Shown: positions 41,737 to 50,369, counted from the stretch's first letter. The stretch is 64,000 nt of DNA from Brockia lithotrophica (GCF_003633725.1 NZ_RBIJ01000001.1:379934-443933), one strand, 5' to 3'. Notes: a model not told the origin generated them from the sequence alone. Made by a program: numbers and translations.

Positions 41737-42207
41737 CTACCGTCTCCCTTCCTCTTCTGGCTCCGATCCGGAATCGGATGCGTCCTCGGAATTGGGACCT
41801 GTGCCAGACGCCTCGGACAACCGGCGCTCGCGGTAGATGCTCGCGAGGACGCCGTTGACAAAGGCCGGGGCACGGTCGTCGCTGTAGCGCTTGGCAAGTT
41901 CGATGGCCTCGTCTAGGGATACCCGGGGAGGGACGTCGGGAGAGTGGAGGAGCTCGAACGTTCCAATGCGCAAAATCGCCCGATCCACCGGGGAAAGGCG
42001 GTCGAGCGTCCAGTCGATGAGGTGGGCTGAGATTTCCGCATCGATTTCGGCGAGGTGCGCGAGGACCCCCTCTACGAGGAAAGAGGCGTACGCCCGAGAT
42101 GCGTCGGGGACGCGCAGGTCTGCGAGAGCTTCTCGGGCGTCGCCTCCCACGAGGTCGATGCGGTAGAGGGCCTTAAGGGCGGCTTCCCGTGCCTTTCGTC
42201 GACTCAT
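41737..42207 (-). CDS. nusB: transcription antitermination protein NusB
   Basis: 156 residues. All-helical NusB fold with REAALKALYRIDL (N-terminal Arg-rich helix that binds boxA RNA), LIDWTLDRLSPVDRAILRIGTFELL and VSLDEAIELAKRYSDDRAPAFVNGVLASI. It works with NusE/S10 in rRNA antitermination. ATG 42207 follows AGGGAGGACG. A 20-residue acidic/Ser-rich tail is appended. It overlaps the DUF2273 gene by 35 bp. Confidence 0.95.
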   Translation of the reverse strand: MSRRKAREAALKALYRIDLVGGDAREALADLRVPDASRAYASFLVEGVLAHLAEIDAEISAHLIDWTLDRLSPVDRAILRIGTFELLHSPDVPPRVSLDEAIELAKRYSDDRAPAFVNGVLASIYRERRLSEASGTGPNSEDASDSGSEPEEEGRR

Positions 42208-42445
42208 CGCGTCCTCCCTTGCGCGAAACAAAAAATTCCGGAAACGTCTGGATTACGAGCTTCCGGAGCTCCCCATCCCCGTCGAGCCAGCGCCCGATCT
42301 CGTAAAACAGGGCGTAGATGAGCGCCACGCCGAGCATCTTCCAAAAGCCGAAAAAGAGGAAGACGAGACTCAAGAGGGTGGCGAAGGCGAGCATCCCCGC
42401 CCTTCCGGGATGAGCCCGGAGCCACTCCCGAAGCTCCTCACGCAC
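42173..42445 (-). CDS. DUF2273 small membrane protein
   Basis: 90 residues. One or two hydrophobic segments (about 17-36 and 38-48; GMLAFATLLSLVFLFFGFWKMLGVALIYALFYEIGRWLDGD) match the DUF2273 pattern found next to amaP and asp23. It is probably part of the Asp23-anchoring membrane complex (inference from gene context). GTG 42445 follows GGGGGGTCGG. The last 11 codons overlap nusB. Confidence 0.83.
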   Translation of the reverse strand: MREELREWLRAHPGRAGMLAFATLLSLVFLFFGFWKMLGVALIYALFYEIGRWLDGDGELRKLVIQTFPEFFVSRKGGRDESTKGTGSRP

Positions 42446-42457
42446 CGCCGACCCCCC

Positions 42458-43009
42458 CTATTCGCCCCGCCTCCGGCGCACGGAACCCGCCTTGGTTACG
42501 TTGTCGACGTAGACGGAGATTTGGTGGATGGGGACGCCGGTCGCTTCTTCGACTTCCTGTTTGACCTCACTTTGAATACGGCCGACGAGGTCGGGAAGCG
42601 GCTCTCCGCCGGAAACCTTTACGCTTATGGTATACCGGTTCCCTTCGGTTTCCGAAGGGACGAAGCGCACATGGGTTTCCTGAATCCCGGGTATCGCCTC
42701 GACGACGCGCTCCGCAAGTCTCTCCATCGCCGCGAGCGAAATCCGGGTCTCGCCCAACTCCGTTCGGGAGAGGAGCGCCGGAGGCTCTTCTTCGCCCGCA
42801 CGATACAAGAGGTAGCGGAGCGAGCCGAGGAGGAGCAAAAACGCGACCGTGAGGACCACGGCGCGTAGCTCTACCCGCGCGTAGACGTACCCTAAGCCGT
42901 CGAGCACGCCGGTTTCGAACACGCCGAGGCCGACGATCAAGAGGAGAAGGGATGCCAACAAGGCGAGGAAGGAAAAGACCTTGAGGAAAAATCGGTCTAC
43001 TGGGTGCAT
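42458..43009 (-). CDS. amaP: alkaline shock response membrane anchor AmaP
   Basis: 183 residues. Two N-terminal helices (about 8-30 and 48-66) followed by a cytosolic Asp23-like domain (about 80-175; ISLAAMERLAERVVEAIPGI, RYTISVKVSGGEPLPDLVGRIQSEV). AmaP tethers the abundant protein Asp23 to the membrane in staphylococci. The order asp23-amaP-DUF2273 supports the call. ATG 43009. Confidence 0.88.
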   Translation of the reverse strand: MHPVDRFFLKVFSFLALLASLLLLIVGLGVFETGVLDGLGYVYARVELRAVVLTVAFLLLLGSLRYLLYRAGEEEPPALLSRTELGETRISLAAMERLAERVVEAIPGIQETHVRFVPSETEGNRYTISVKVSGGEPLPDLVGRIQSEVKQEVEEATGVPIHQISVYVDNVTKAGSVRRRRGE

Positions 43010-43030
43010 CGCAGGCCCATCCCTTCTTTC

Positions 43031-43453
43031 CTACCGAACGCGGGGCGGTTCGCTCTCCTCGTCTTCCTGGGGACGGGCGGGCGAGGGAAAGCGAAGGTCC
43101 ACAATGTGCACGTTCACCTCGACGACGCGAAGTCCCGTCATCGTCTCGATCGCCCGACGTACGGCATCCTGTACCTGGCCGGCCACTTGGGGAAGGGCAT
43201 ACCCGTATTCGACAACGAGGGAGAGATCCACGGCCGCCTCTTCTTGTCCGACTTCGACTTGGACGCCCTTGGTGAGGTTCCGCCGTCTGCCAATGCGTTC
43301 CGTAATGTCTCCTACGAATCCGCCGGAAAGATCGGCAACGCCCTCCACTTCCCGCGCGGCAATCCCGGCTATAGTGGCGACGACTTCGGGAGCGATGACG
43401 ATCTTTCCCAGCGGCGTTTCTTCGTGGGGGTACGATCCTTCCAGGTGCGCCAT
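43031..43453 (-). CDS. Asp23/Gls24 family envelope stress protein
   Basis: 140 residues. Asp23 domain: LGKIVIAPEVVATIAGIAAREVEGVADLSGG (about 15-46) and VSLVVEYG-type strands followed by VQDAVRRAIETMTGLRVVEVNVHIVDLRF. Corresponds by position to Bacillus YqhY, which lies between accC and nusB and has been tied to acetyl-CoA carboxylase activity. Start is ATG at 43453. A possible promoter with an extended -10 lies 40 bp upstream. Confidence 0.92.
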   Translation of the reverse strand: MAHLEGSYPHEETPLGKIVIAPEVVATIAGIAAREVEGVADLSGGFVGDITERIGRRRNLTKGVQVEVGQEEAAVDLSLVVEYGYALPQVAGQVQDAVRRAIETMTGLRVVEVNVHIVDLRFPSPARPQEDEESEPPRVR

Positions 43454-43486
43454 ATGCGCCCACTCCTCTCCTGGCCGTTCTCTCCC

Positions 43487-43495
43487 AGTATACCA
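43487..43495 (-). promoter_or_regulatory. possible extended -10 promoter before asp23
   Basis: Minus-strand TGGTATACT with TATACT at 43487-43492 and TG two bases upstream; the -35 is poor. It would give separate expression of the asp23-amaP-DUF2273-nusB block from accBC. Confidence 0.4.
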
Positions 43496-43528
43496 AAAAC
43501 CACTAGCAAACCAAACGACCGCAGGCCA

Positions 43529-44902
43529 TCAGGAACCGGCGACGCCTGCCCGGCGCGACGCGAGGAACTCCTCCAAAAAGCCGGTGTGCACATCTCCTCG
43601 GACGAACTGCGGATCATCGACGATCTGCCGACAGAGCGGTGCCGTCGTCCGCAGGCGGTCTCCTTCGAGGACGAGTTCGTCGAGGGCGCGGCGCATGCGA
43701 CGGATGGCTTCGTCCCGCGTTTCTCCCCACACGACGAGCTTTGCCACGAGGGAGTCGTAGTGCGGAGGGATCACGGCACCAGGTTCTGCGTACGTGTCTA
43801 CGCGCACGCCGAATCCCCCCGGAAGGTGGACGCGTTCGAGACGCCCGGGCGTGGGGAGAAACCCGCGCTCGGGATCTTCGGCGTTGATCCGGCATTCTAT
43901 GGACCAACCCCGGAGCACGACGTCCTCTTGTCGAATTTCCAGGGGTTCGCCGGCGGCGAGGCGGATCGTCTCGCGGACGATGTCGATCCCCGTAACCCAC
44001 TCGGTCACCGGGTGCTCTACCTGGAGGCGCGTGTTCATTTCGATAAAGAAGAGTTCCCCCGTGCGGACGTCGTAGAGGAATTCCAGTGTCCCTGCCCCCA
44101 CGTACCCGAGACCGCGCACGGCGCGTACGACGCGTTCGCCCAGCTCTTCCCGCATAGCAGGAGTCAGGGGAAGAGACGGCGACTCCTCGAGGAGCTTTTG
44201 GTGCCGGCGCTGGAGCGAGCACTCCCGCTCGCCCAGATGGACGACGTTGCCGTATCGGTCCGCAAGGATTTGAACTTCGATATGGCGGGACCGTTCTACG
44301 TACCGTTCCAAGTACAGGCCGCCATTCCCGTAGGCGCGCTCCGCCTCAAGCTGGGCTGTGCGGAAGGCGGCACGGAGCTCTTCGGGGGTGCGGGCGATGC
44401 GCATTCCCCGTCCCCCGCCCCCCGCCGTCGCCTTTACGAGGACGGGGTAGCCGATCGCCTCCGCTTCGCGCAAGGCCTCTTCGACGTCGTGGAGGATGTC
44501 CGTCCCCGGAAGTACGGGGATCCCCAGGGAACGCATCGTCCTCCGCGCCGTAGCCTTGTCGCCCATGCGGGCAATGACCTCCGAAGGCGGGCCGACGAAG
44601 GTAATCCCCACCTCTTCTACGAGTTCGGCAAAGCGCGCGTTTTCCGCGAGAAACCCGTACCCGGGGTGGACGGCGTCGACCCCGAGGAGCGTCGCAAGGG
44701 TGAGGAGGTTCGTGATGTTCAAATAGCTCTCCTGAGCGGGTGCCGGGCCTATGCAGTACGCCTCGTCGGCAAGCCGCGTGTGGAGCGCCCCGCGATCGGC
44801 TTCCGAATACACGGCGATGGTTCGGATTCCCAGCTCCTTGGCGGCGCGCACGATGCGCACGGCGACCTCACCGCGGTTCGCCACGAGGAGAGAGGAGAAC
44901 AC
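43529..44902 (-). CDS. accC: acetyl-CoA carboxylase biotin carboxylase subunit
   Basis: 457 residues. ATP-grasp enzyme that carboxylates the biotin on AccB. LVANRGEVAVRIVRAAKELGI starts the protein; GGGGRGMRI forms the ATP-binding loop; EMNTRLQVEHPVTE holds the catalytic Glu and Arg; GHAIE equivalent is GWSIECRINAEDP. GTG 44902 follows AAGGAGGGG and directly abuts accB (1 bp gap). The carboxyltransferase genes accA/accD are not in the window. Confidence 0.96.
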   Translation of the reverse strand: MFSSLLVANRGEVAVRIVRAAKELGIRTIAVYSEADRGALHTRLADEAYCIGPAPAQESYLNITNLLTLATLLGVDAVHPGYGFLAENARFAELVEEVGITFVGPPSEVIARMGDKATARRTMRSLGIPVLPGTDILHDVEEALREAEAIGYPVLVKATAGGGGRGMRIARTPEELRAAFRTAQLEAERAYGNGGLYLERYVERSRHIEVQILADRYGNVVHLGERECSLQRRHQKLLEESPSLPLTPAMREELGERVVRAVRGLGYVGAGTLEFLYDVRTGELFFIEMNTRLQVEHPVTEWVTGIDIVRETIRLAAGEPLEIRQEDVVLRGWSIECRINAEDPERGFLPTPGRLERVHLPGGFGVRVDTYAEPGAVIPPHYDSLVAKLVVWGETRDEAIRRMRRALDELVLEGDRLRTTAPLCRQIVDDPQFVRGDVHTGFLEEFLASRRAGVAGS

Positions 44903-44903
44903 G

Positions 44904-45425
44904 TTACCCCTCCTTCCGGATGAGGAAGAGAGGTTGCCCGTACTCGACGAGTTGGCCGTCTTCCGCGAGGACCGCGTGCACAATCCCGTGAACGCCGGCC
45001 TTGATTTCGTTGAAGATCTTCATCGCCTCGATGAGGCATACGACCGTATCCGGGGTTACGCGATCGCCCACGCGCACAAAGGGCGGCGCCGTAGGTTCCG
45101 GGCGCGAGTAAAACGTTCCTACGAGCGGCGCCCTCACACTCTCCAAGCCTTCGAACGCCTCCTCAGCGGTCTCCGAAGGTTCGAGGAGCTCCGAAGGGCG
45201 CTCATGCTCGGACGCGACGCCCTCCTCTTCCCAAATCGCCCGGGATTTCGCCTCCGGATACGAGACGACGCCCGCCGGCCCGCCTCCGCCGGGAAGGACG
45301 GTGGCTTCGGACGCGCGCGGGGTCTTCCGCAGGACGAGTCGTTCGTCTCCCCGTTCCCAACGGAAGTACGCAAGGGACGAGGCGTCAAAGAGGAGAAGGA
45401 GCTCTTTGATTTCCGAGATATCCAC
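44904..45425 (-). CDS. accB: acetyl-CoA carboxylase biotin carboxyl carrier protein
   Basis: 173 residues. N-terminal region predicted to interact with AccC (1-40), an acidic/Gly linker (41-95) and C-terminal biotinyl domain (about 98-173) with thumb and the biotinylated Lys, K136, in EAMKIFNE. GTG 45425 follows GGGAGGTCC. Transcription likely begins at the extended -10 promoter at 45548 and reads through accC. Confidence 0.95.
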   Translation of the reverse strand: MDISEIKELLLLFDASSLAYFRWERGDERLVLRKTPRASEATVLPGGGGPAGVVSYPEAKSRAIWEEEGVASEHERPSELLEPSETAEEAFEGLESVRAPLVGTFYSRPEPTAPPFVRVGDRVTPDTVVCLIEAMKIFNEIKAGVHGIVHAVLAEDGQLVEYGQPLFLIRKEG

Positions 45426-45510
45426 GATCGGACCTCCCGAACCGTGCGTTTCCCGAGTCCTTGCGCCCGACCCCCACCCCATTCCAAAAGTCGGGGGGAC
45501 CTCCTCCCCA

Positions 45511-45525
45511 CCCCGAGAGTCGGGG
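45511..45525 (-). promoter_or_regulatory. hairpin in accBC leader
   Basis: CCCCGA and TCGGGG separated by three bases. The AGTCGGGG element (plus strand) occurs at 45489-45496 and at 45518-45525, with a shorter AGTCGG at 45537. It may be an attenuator-like or operator structure; no known family recognised. Confidence 0.35.
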
Positions 45526-45547
45526 AAAGACCGGGAAGTCGGCTCCC

Positions 45548-45556
45548 ATTATATCA
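45548..45556 (-). promoter_or_regulatory. extended -10 promoter of accBC
   Basis: Minus-strand TGATATAAT: a perfect TATAAT (45548-45553) with an upstream TG. The -35 region is poor. It lies between spoIIIAH and accB and separates the carboxylase genes from the sporulation operon. Confidence 0.6.
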
Positions 45557-45635
45557 CGAGCGGACGGGGGCGGAAGATCGGGTTCCCTTCCCTATGGAGA
45601 AGGGGCGCCCGAGGGAACGCCGTCCGTACGGGAGG

Positions 45636-46199
45636 TCACGGCCGCGCCGTAACCGTGACGTCGGTCCCTTTGAGATTCGCCTCCTTGGCGACGATGCCGA
45701 TGATCTTGACCGCCTCTTCCGCGCTCAGCGCGTTGGCCTTGACAAACACGTGGGCGCGCTCTTCGTCGAGGATGACCACCGCGTCCGGGTAGCCGGCCGC
45801 CTTGATCGCCCCTTCGAGGGCGATTTCCTTGCTCTCCAGATCTTCCAGTCGGCTGATGCGGGCGCTCGCCGTCGCTACCGCGTCCTTGTCTCCCGTCTTT
45901 TCGTTCAAGATCGAGTAGTACTGTTCGAGGATGCGCGAGCGGCTCTGCTCGCGTTCGAGGCGGAGGAGGGCAAAGGCGTCGTCTCCCCGCGCCGTCCTCA
46001 GGGCTACGTCTCCCTTTTCTCCCGATGCAGCTTCTTTGCCGGTGGCGTTCGAGGCCGACTGCGCCGAAGGGGCCGCCTCGTCCTTTCGGGCGACTTCTCC
46101 TTCGGGGGGCTGGGAAAAGAAGAGGTAGTACACGGACATCACGGCGAGCAACGTGAGCATGAGCATGAACCAAAACGTCTGCGGGTGACGGTCCTTCAC
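45636..46199 (-). CDS. spoIIIAH: stage III sporulation protein AH
   Basis: 187 residues. A single N-terminal membrane helix (about 8-28; FWFMLMLTLLAVMSVYYLFF), Ala/Glu-rich spacer and C-terminal YscJ/FliF-like ring domain (about 95-185; LEQYYSILNEKTGD, VKIIGIVAKEANLKGTDVTVTA). In the forespore-mother-cell channel it binds SpoIIQ across the intermembrane space. GTG 46199. Last gene of the spoIIIA operon, 210 bp before accB. Confidence 0.92.
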   Translation of the reverse strand: MKDRHPQTFWFMLMLTLLAVMSVYYLFFSQPPEGEVARKDEAAPSAQSASNATGKEAASGEKGDVALRTARGDDAFALLRLEREQSRSRILEQYYSILNEKTGDKDAVATASARISRLEDLESKEIALEGAIKAAGYPDAVVILDEERAHVFVKANALSAEEAVKIIGIVAKEANLKGTDVTVTARP

Positions 46200-46247
46200 G
46201 GCACCTTCTCCCCTTTCCTTTCTTGCCGATCTTTCCCGGTCGTCCCC

Positions 46248-46862
46248 TCACGGATTTGTGCCCCGCATGGGGACGACGGCGATGCGGTGGGCGGGTACGT
46301 CAAACGCGCGACCTACGGCTTCGACGATCCAGAGCTTCACGCGGGCATCCTCGGCACCCCGGACGACGACGACGACGCCGCGGATGCGGGGTTGAAGGAC
46401 CTTGCGCATGATCGGTGTTTCCCGATCTCCGGAACGCAGGGAAACAGGTTCCTCCTCGCGGGTTTCTTCTCCCGTGGTCCGCGTCCCGCCTTGCGCATCT
46501 CGTTCTTCTACCGCCGTGCGCGTAGAGCGAACGTGCGTCTCCCAAACCGTTTCCTCCGAGGAGTCGACGGTCACGAACACGCGCACGTTTCCGGGACCCA
46601 GGACTTCCTCAAGCAGTGCCGTGATCCGCTTTTCGTACTCGGCTTCGTATCGGTGAAAGGCGGGAGAGGCCGCGCCGCCGGAGTCGGAGGGCGGGGTATC
46701 CTTCCGAACGTCTTCCGCAGGTGGAACCGGCGGGCTCGGACGGGGAGCCGGGGTGGCAAAGTGCACCCCCAGAAGGACGAGGACGACGAGGGCGAGAAGG
46801 AAGATCCGGTGCCTGGTCCCCGAGGGTAGGGCGCTCCACTCGGGAAGACGGAAGTGCGACAT
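46248..46862 (-). CDS. spoIIIAG: stage III sporulation protein AG
   Basis: 204 residues. One membrane helix (about 20-38; RIFLLALVVLVLLGVHFA), a Pro-rich linker and a ring-building domain (about 70-204) with YEKRITALLEEVLGPGNVRVFVTVDSSEE and PRIRGVVVVVRGAEDARVKLWIVEAV. It makes the large ring of the SpoIIIA-SpoIIQ channel. ATG 46862 follows GGAGGGAAC; a TTG at 46877 is possible but less likely. Confidence 0.93.
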   Translation of the reverse strand: MSHFRLPEWSALPSGTRHRIFLLALVVLVLLGVHFATPAPRPSPPVPPAEDVRKDTPPSDSGGAASPAFHRYEAEYEKRITALLEEVLGPGNVRVFVTVDSSEETVWETHVRSTRTAVEERDAQGGTRTTGEETREEEPVSLRSGDRETPIMRKVLQPRIRGVVVVVRGAEDARVKLWIVEAVGRAFDVPAHRIAVVPMRGTNP

Positions 46863-46925
46863 CGTCGTTCCCTCCAAGCCTGGCCAGTTGAGGAGGGAGG
46901 TGACTTTCCCGCCCGGCCGAAGGGA

Positions 46926-47636
46926 TCACTCCTTTGCAGGTGCAAAGACGACGTGGACCACCTCCGAAGGAAGGCCGAACCGTTCGGCGAGGAGTCGCCT
47001 CGCCTTGTCCTCAACCTCCCGGTGTTCCGGCGTCTCGTTCCGCCGGGAAGGCGGCGCACCCGTCGAAGACGCGGCGAGGGATCCGGGTTCCGTCGCGACC
47101 TTCCTTTCGGGTGCGAGCACCACCTGCGAGACGACGATCGGGGGTACCGTGACGGAGACGTGTCCCGGCTCGTCTTTTCTAGCCGTACGCGGCCCTTCCG
47201 TGAAATAGACCACGACTTCGGCAACGCGCGGCTGGGCCAACGACCCTTCGAGACGAGCGTTCACCCGCTCTACCGGAAGTCCCGCGGATGCGAGCTGGGA
47301 CGCGATTGCTTGGGCGATACGCCCTTCGGATTCTCGAAACACTTCCCGAGAGAAACGTCCGTCTCCGTCGGCAACGCCCGAAGGCGGGCGCGCCGCCGAA
47401 GAGGCGCCTTTAGGCGGGGACAGGATTTCGTCGATGCGCCGGAGGAGGTCCTCGTCCGCCGCCCAAGGACGGTGGAGCGCCGAGGCGATGGGGCCGATGA
47501 GGGCCGTGAGGACGACCAGGGAGAGTGCGAAGCGGGCGTATTTGCGCAAGGATCCCTCGGGTAGGAGGAGTTCTGTCAACGCGGCAAAGAGAATGAGGCC
47601 CACCAGCTCCTTCACCCAGGCAAACAGCCCCGACAT
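46926..47636 (-). CDS. spoIIIAF: stage III sporulation protein AF
   Basis: 236 residues. Two membrane helices (about 8-22 and 32-50; LVGLILFAALTELLLPEGSLRKYARFALSLVVLTALIGPI) and a soluble ring-domain-like part (about 85-236). An extra Ser/Thr/Pro/Arg segment sits at about 180-205. Required for the mother-cell side of the feeding channel. ATG 47636 follows GGGAGGGAAGGGG. Confidence 0.92.
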   Translation of the reverse strand: MSGLFAWVKELVGLILFAALTELLLPEGSLRKYARFALSLVVLTALIGPIASALHRPWAADEDLLRRIDEILSPPKGASSAARPPSGVADGDGRFSREVFRESEGRIAQAIASQLASAGLPVERVNARLEGSLAQPRVAEVVVYFTEGPRTARKDEPGHVSVTVPPIVVSQVVLAPERKVATEPGSLAASSTGAPPSRRNETPEHREVEDKARRLLAERFGLPSEVVHVVFAPAKE

Positions 47637-47692
47637 CCCCCTTCCCTCCCACGCCGTACAATCTTGAGCAAGCGACCGCATGCCGTCCGCCC

Positions 47693-49027
47693 CTACAGGG
47701 CAAGCGCGGCGTAGGGATAGGCGAGAAAGACGAGCACGGCCACGAACAAAAAGAAGAGGATGGCCACGAGGATGAGCGCGGTAAAGAGAGCGTATAGAGC
47801 CTCGGAAATCTTCCCGAGGAGAGCGGGAACTTCTTTCGTGCCGAGCGGTTCGACGAGGGCGGCGGCGAACTGGTAAAGGAAGGCGAGGACGAACACCTTC
47901 AGCGCGGGAAAAAACGTAGCCCAGGCGAGGGCGACAACGCCGACCGCCCCGACGGCGTTGCGCAAAAGCAGAGAAGTCCCGAAAACCGTTTCTACGGCGT
48001 CGGAAAACATCTTTCCGAAAAAGGGAAGGAAGGTGCTCGCGGCAAACTTAGACGTCCGGAGGATGAGGCCGTCGCCCGCCGCAAGCACACCGCCGTACAC
48101 GGCCGTCAGCCCGAGGAAGAGCGTAAGGGTAATGCCGAGGACGACGAGCCCTCCCTGACGAAAGAGGCGGCTCAGGCGGTGCAGGGGAAACGAGGGGGCT
48201 AGCGAACTCACGATTTCGAGCACCGCCGAGACGAAGAGGAGGGGAAACACGAGGCGGGAGACCAACAGCGAGGCGAGTTCGAGAAAGGAAACCAGCACGG
48301 GGTGAAGGAGGGCCGCCGTAGACGCCTGACCTGCCGTCGTATACAGGGCAAAGAAAAGCGGAAGCGCGGCCGCCATGAGTTCGACCATGCGCGACGTGCC
48401 GTCCAGGGCCACCCGGTAGGCGAGGGAAAACCCCTGAAAGGCGAAAAGGGCGAGGAGAAAGAAACCGACGGTGGTTGCCGCCTTCCCTCCCGCGGAAAAG
48501 GAAAACGCCGTCTCGAGGTGTTCGAGAAGCGTAAGGAAGAGGGCGAGGAAGAGCACCACCCCGAGGCGTCCCGAAACCTCGCCGATTTCGCGAAAGGTGT
48601 AGGAGACGAGGGCGCGGAGAAAGGCCCCCGGATTGAGGAGGATTCCCGGCTCCCGCAAGAGAGACGCGAGGGAGCTGTCGTAACCCCGGGGGAGGAACGG
48701 GCCGTATTCGCGGCGGAGCTCTTCCCACCAGCGCTCCAGGTCGCGCAGATCGATTTCCCGAAGAAGCGCTTCTTCGCGTTCCGGAGAAGCGACTCCTTCG
48801 TTTCGGGACCGCGGGTCGTAGGAAGGGGAATTGGAGGTCGGCGGGTCCGCGCGCGGCAAGGAGTCTCCTCGGAACGGTCGGAAAGGTTCGGATCCTCCCC
48901 CAGAAGCGGCGGAGGAGGCCGCGTATGCCGAAGTCGGCTCCTCGAAAACAGCGAGGAAGGACGCGGCGAAGACAAGGAGCGCGCCCGCGAGCAAAAGGCG
49001 CTGGAGCGGAGGAACCGGAAGCCGCAC
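47693..49027 (-). CDS. spoIIIAE: stage III sporulation protein AE
   Basis: 444 residues, longer than the roughly 400 in Bacillus because of a Ser/Pro/Arg-rich region after the signal peptide (about 45-85). N-terminal signal (about 10-30), then seven to eight membrane helices (for example VVLFLALFLTLLEHLETAF, LVVLGITLTLFLGLTAVYGG). It is the polytopic core of the channel, reminiscent of secretion export gate components. GTG 49027 follows AGGGGGGAACG. Confidence 0.93.
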   Translation of the reverse strand: MRLPVPPLQRLLLAGALLVFAASFLAVFEEPTSAYAASSAASGGGSEPFRPFRGDSLPRADPPTSNSPSYDPRSRNEGVASPEREEALLREIDLRDLERWWEELRREYGPFLPRGYDSSLASLLREPGILLNPGAFLRALVSYTFREIGEVSGRLGVVLFLALFLTLLEHLETAFSFSAGGKAATTVGFFLLALFAFQGFSLAYRVALDGTSRMVELMAAALPLFFALYTTAGQASTAALLHPVLVSFLELASLLVSRLVFPLLFVSAVLEIVSSLAPSFPLHRLSRLFRQGGLVVLGITLTLFLGLTAVYGGVLAAGDGLILRTSKFAASTFLPFFGKMFSDAVETVFGTSLLLRNAVGAVGVVALAWATFFPALKVFVLAFLYQFAAALVEPLGTKEVPALLGKISEALYALFTALILVAILFFLFVAVLVFLAYPYAALAL

Positions 49028-49038
49028 CGCGTTCCCCC

Positions 49039-49428
49039 CTACGGCGTGAGTAGTCCGGAAATGGACTCGACGAGAGTTTCGAGAAGCGGCAAGGCGAGAA
49101 GGAGGATGAGCACACGACCCGCCAGTTCGACCTTTTTGGCCACGGCCTCTTCGTGCGCGTCGCGGCTCAGCTGGGCAGCAAATTCCGTGAGGTAAGCGAT
49201 TCCGAGGATTTTGAGGAGGATTTCGAGGTGGGGGACGCGCACGTGCGTCTTCTCCGCGAGACCGAAGAGGGCGTCGAAGATGAGGCGCAGGGCGTCGAGC
49301 AGGGAGAAAAAGATCGCGATGCCCACGAGCAGGCTGACGAAGAGCGCAAATGCGGGGAAGCGTTCGCGCAAAAGGAGGTTGAGCGCCGTCGCCACGAGGG
49401 CGAGGGCCACGATGTGCACGATTTCCAC
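49039..49428 (-). CDS. spoIIIAD: stage III sporulation protein AD
   Basis: 129 residues, normal length. Four hydrophobic helices: IVALALVATALNLLLRE, FALFVSLLVGIAIFFSLLDAL, LLKILGIAYLTEFAAQL and VLILLLALPLLETLVESISGLL. It is related to FliQ-like export gate subunits. The frame is open upstream, but GTG 49428 gives the family length; its ribosome-binding site is weak (GGGGCGATG), consistent with coupling to spoIIIAC. Confidence 0.9.
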   Translation of the reverse strand: MEIVHIVALALVATALNLLLRERFPAFALFVSLLVGIAIFFSLLDALRLIFDALFGLAEKTHVRVPHLEILLKILGIAYLTEFAAQLSRDAHEEAVAKKVELAGRVLILLLALPLLETLVESISGLLTP

Positions 49429-49508
49429 AGGACATCGCCCCACAATCGGACACGGCGGCTGCGCGTTCGACCCTTTTCCGAGGCCGTCCTTGGCCGAAAC
49501 CGGCGGGA

Positions 49509-49721
49509 TCAAAGGCGAAAGAGGCGTTCGAGTTGGGCGAACAGGCGGTACGTGGCATCGACTACGAGGTACAATCCGGCGAGAAACCCGAGGTACGTGA
49601 TGAGCTGGGCCCACTCTTCCTTTCCCGCCTGTTTGAGAACGGCGTGGACGATGCTCAGGAGGATCGCGAAGGCCGCAAGGGTGAGGACCCGGTGCACGTC
49701 GAGGCCTAAGGCGTCGAACAT
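49509..49721 (-). CDS. spoIIIAC: stage III sporulation protein AC
   Basis: 70 residues, two membrane helices (about 12-28 and 42-58; VLTLAAFAILLSIVHAVLK, LITYLGFLAGLYLVVDATYRLF) as in the 68-residue Bacillus protein. ATG 49721 follows GGGAGGGAAGCGG. It is hidden inside a longer open frame whose upstream part is not coding. Confidence 0.9.
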   Translation of the reverse strand: MFDALGLDVHRVLTLAAFAILLSIVHAVLKQAGKEEWAQLITYLGFLAGLYLVVDATYRLFAQLERLFRL

Positions 49722-49812
49722 CCGCTTCCCTCCCGCTTTCGGCGCGTGCCGCGCGTCGTGATCCGCAGGGGAGGAGGAGGGAAGAACGCTTCCGACCGAG
49801 GAGGGACGTCGC

Positions 49813-50319
49813 CTAGAGGACGAGGATTCCCAGGGCGAGCCCTCCCAAAAATCCGAGGTTGCGGTAGAGCCCCGCGTACCGCCGCTCCTCTTCGAGGGCT
49901 TCTTCGATGCGGCGCGCAAGTTCTTCGTCCGTGCGGCGGAAGACGCGCGCCGCGTGTTCCACGTCTCCTCGCCCCAGCGTCGATCCCGCTGCCCGCAAGA
50001 GGCGTCGGTCCGCTTCCCGCAGGTTCGGGACGAGCGGTTCGAGTGCGGCATCCCAAGCCTCGCCGAAGGAGCGCGCGCCTTCCGCGAGTCTACGGGCGAG
50101 GTCGGCAAAAAACCCCCGAAGTTCTTCGGGACCCTCTGCGGCGAGTTCACGCGCTACCTCGGGTAGGGGCACCCTGCGGACGAGCACTTCGAGTTCCAAG
50201 AGGACGAACGCCTGGCGAAAGGCGCCCAACAGGCGCGTCCGCCTTCGGTACCGCTCTCCGGCGTTCCATCCGACGCCCGCGCCGAAAAAGAGCAGTGCGA
50301 AAAAGAGAAGGGGCTTCAT
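49813..50319 (-). CDS. spoIIIAB: stage III sporulation protein AB
   Basis: 168 residues. N-terminal helix (about 3-19; LLFFALLFFGAGVGWNAGE), a long helical body with RLLGAFRQAFVLLELEVLVRRVPLPEVARELA (about 29-60), and a C-terminal hydrophobic helix (about 150-168; NLGFLGGLALGILVL). This matches the GspF-like pattern of SpoIIIAB. ATG 50319 follows GGGGAAGGCG. Confidence 0.9.
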   Translation of the reverse strand: MKPLLFFALLFFGAGVGWNAGERYRRRTRLLGAFRQAFVLLELEVLVRRVPLPEVARELAAEGPEELRGFFADLARRLAEGARSFGEAWDAALEPLVPNLREADRRLLRAAGSTLGRGDVEHAARVFRRTDEELARRIEEALEEERRYAGLYRNLGFLGGLALGILVL

Positions 50320-50369
50320 CGCCTTCCCCGTCCCTTTCCCGATCCTCGGAACTTCCCGAATCCGAAACG

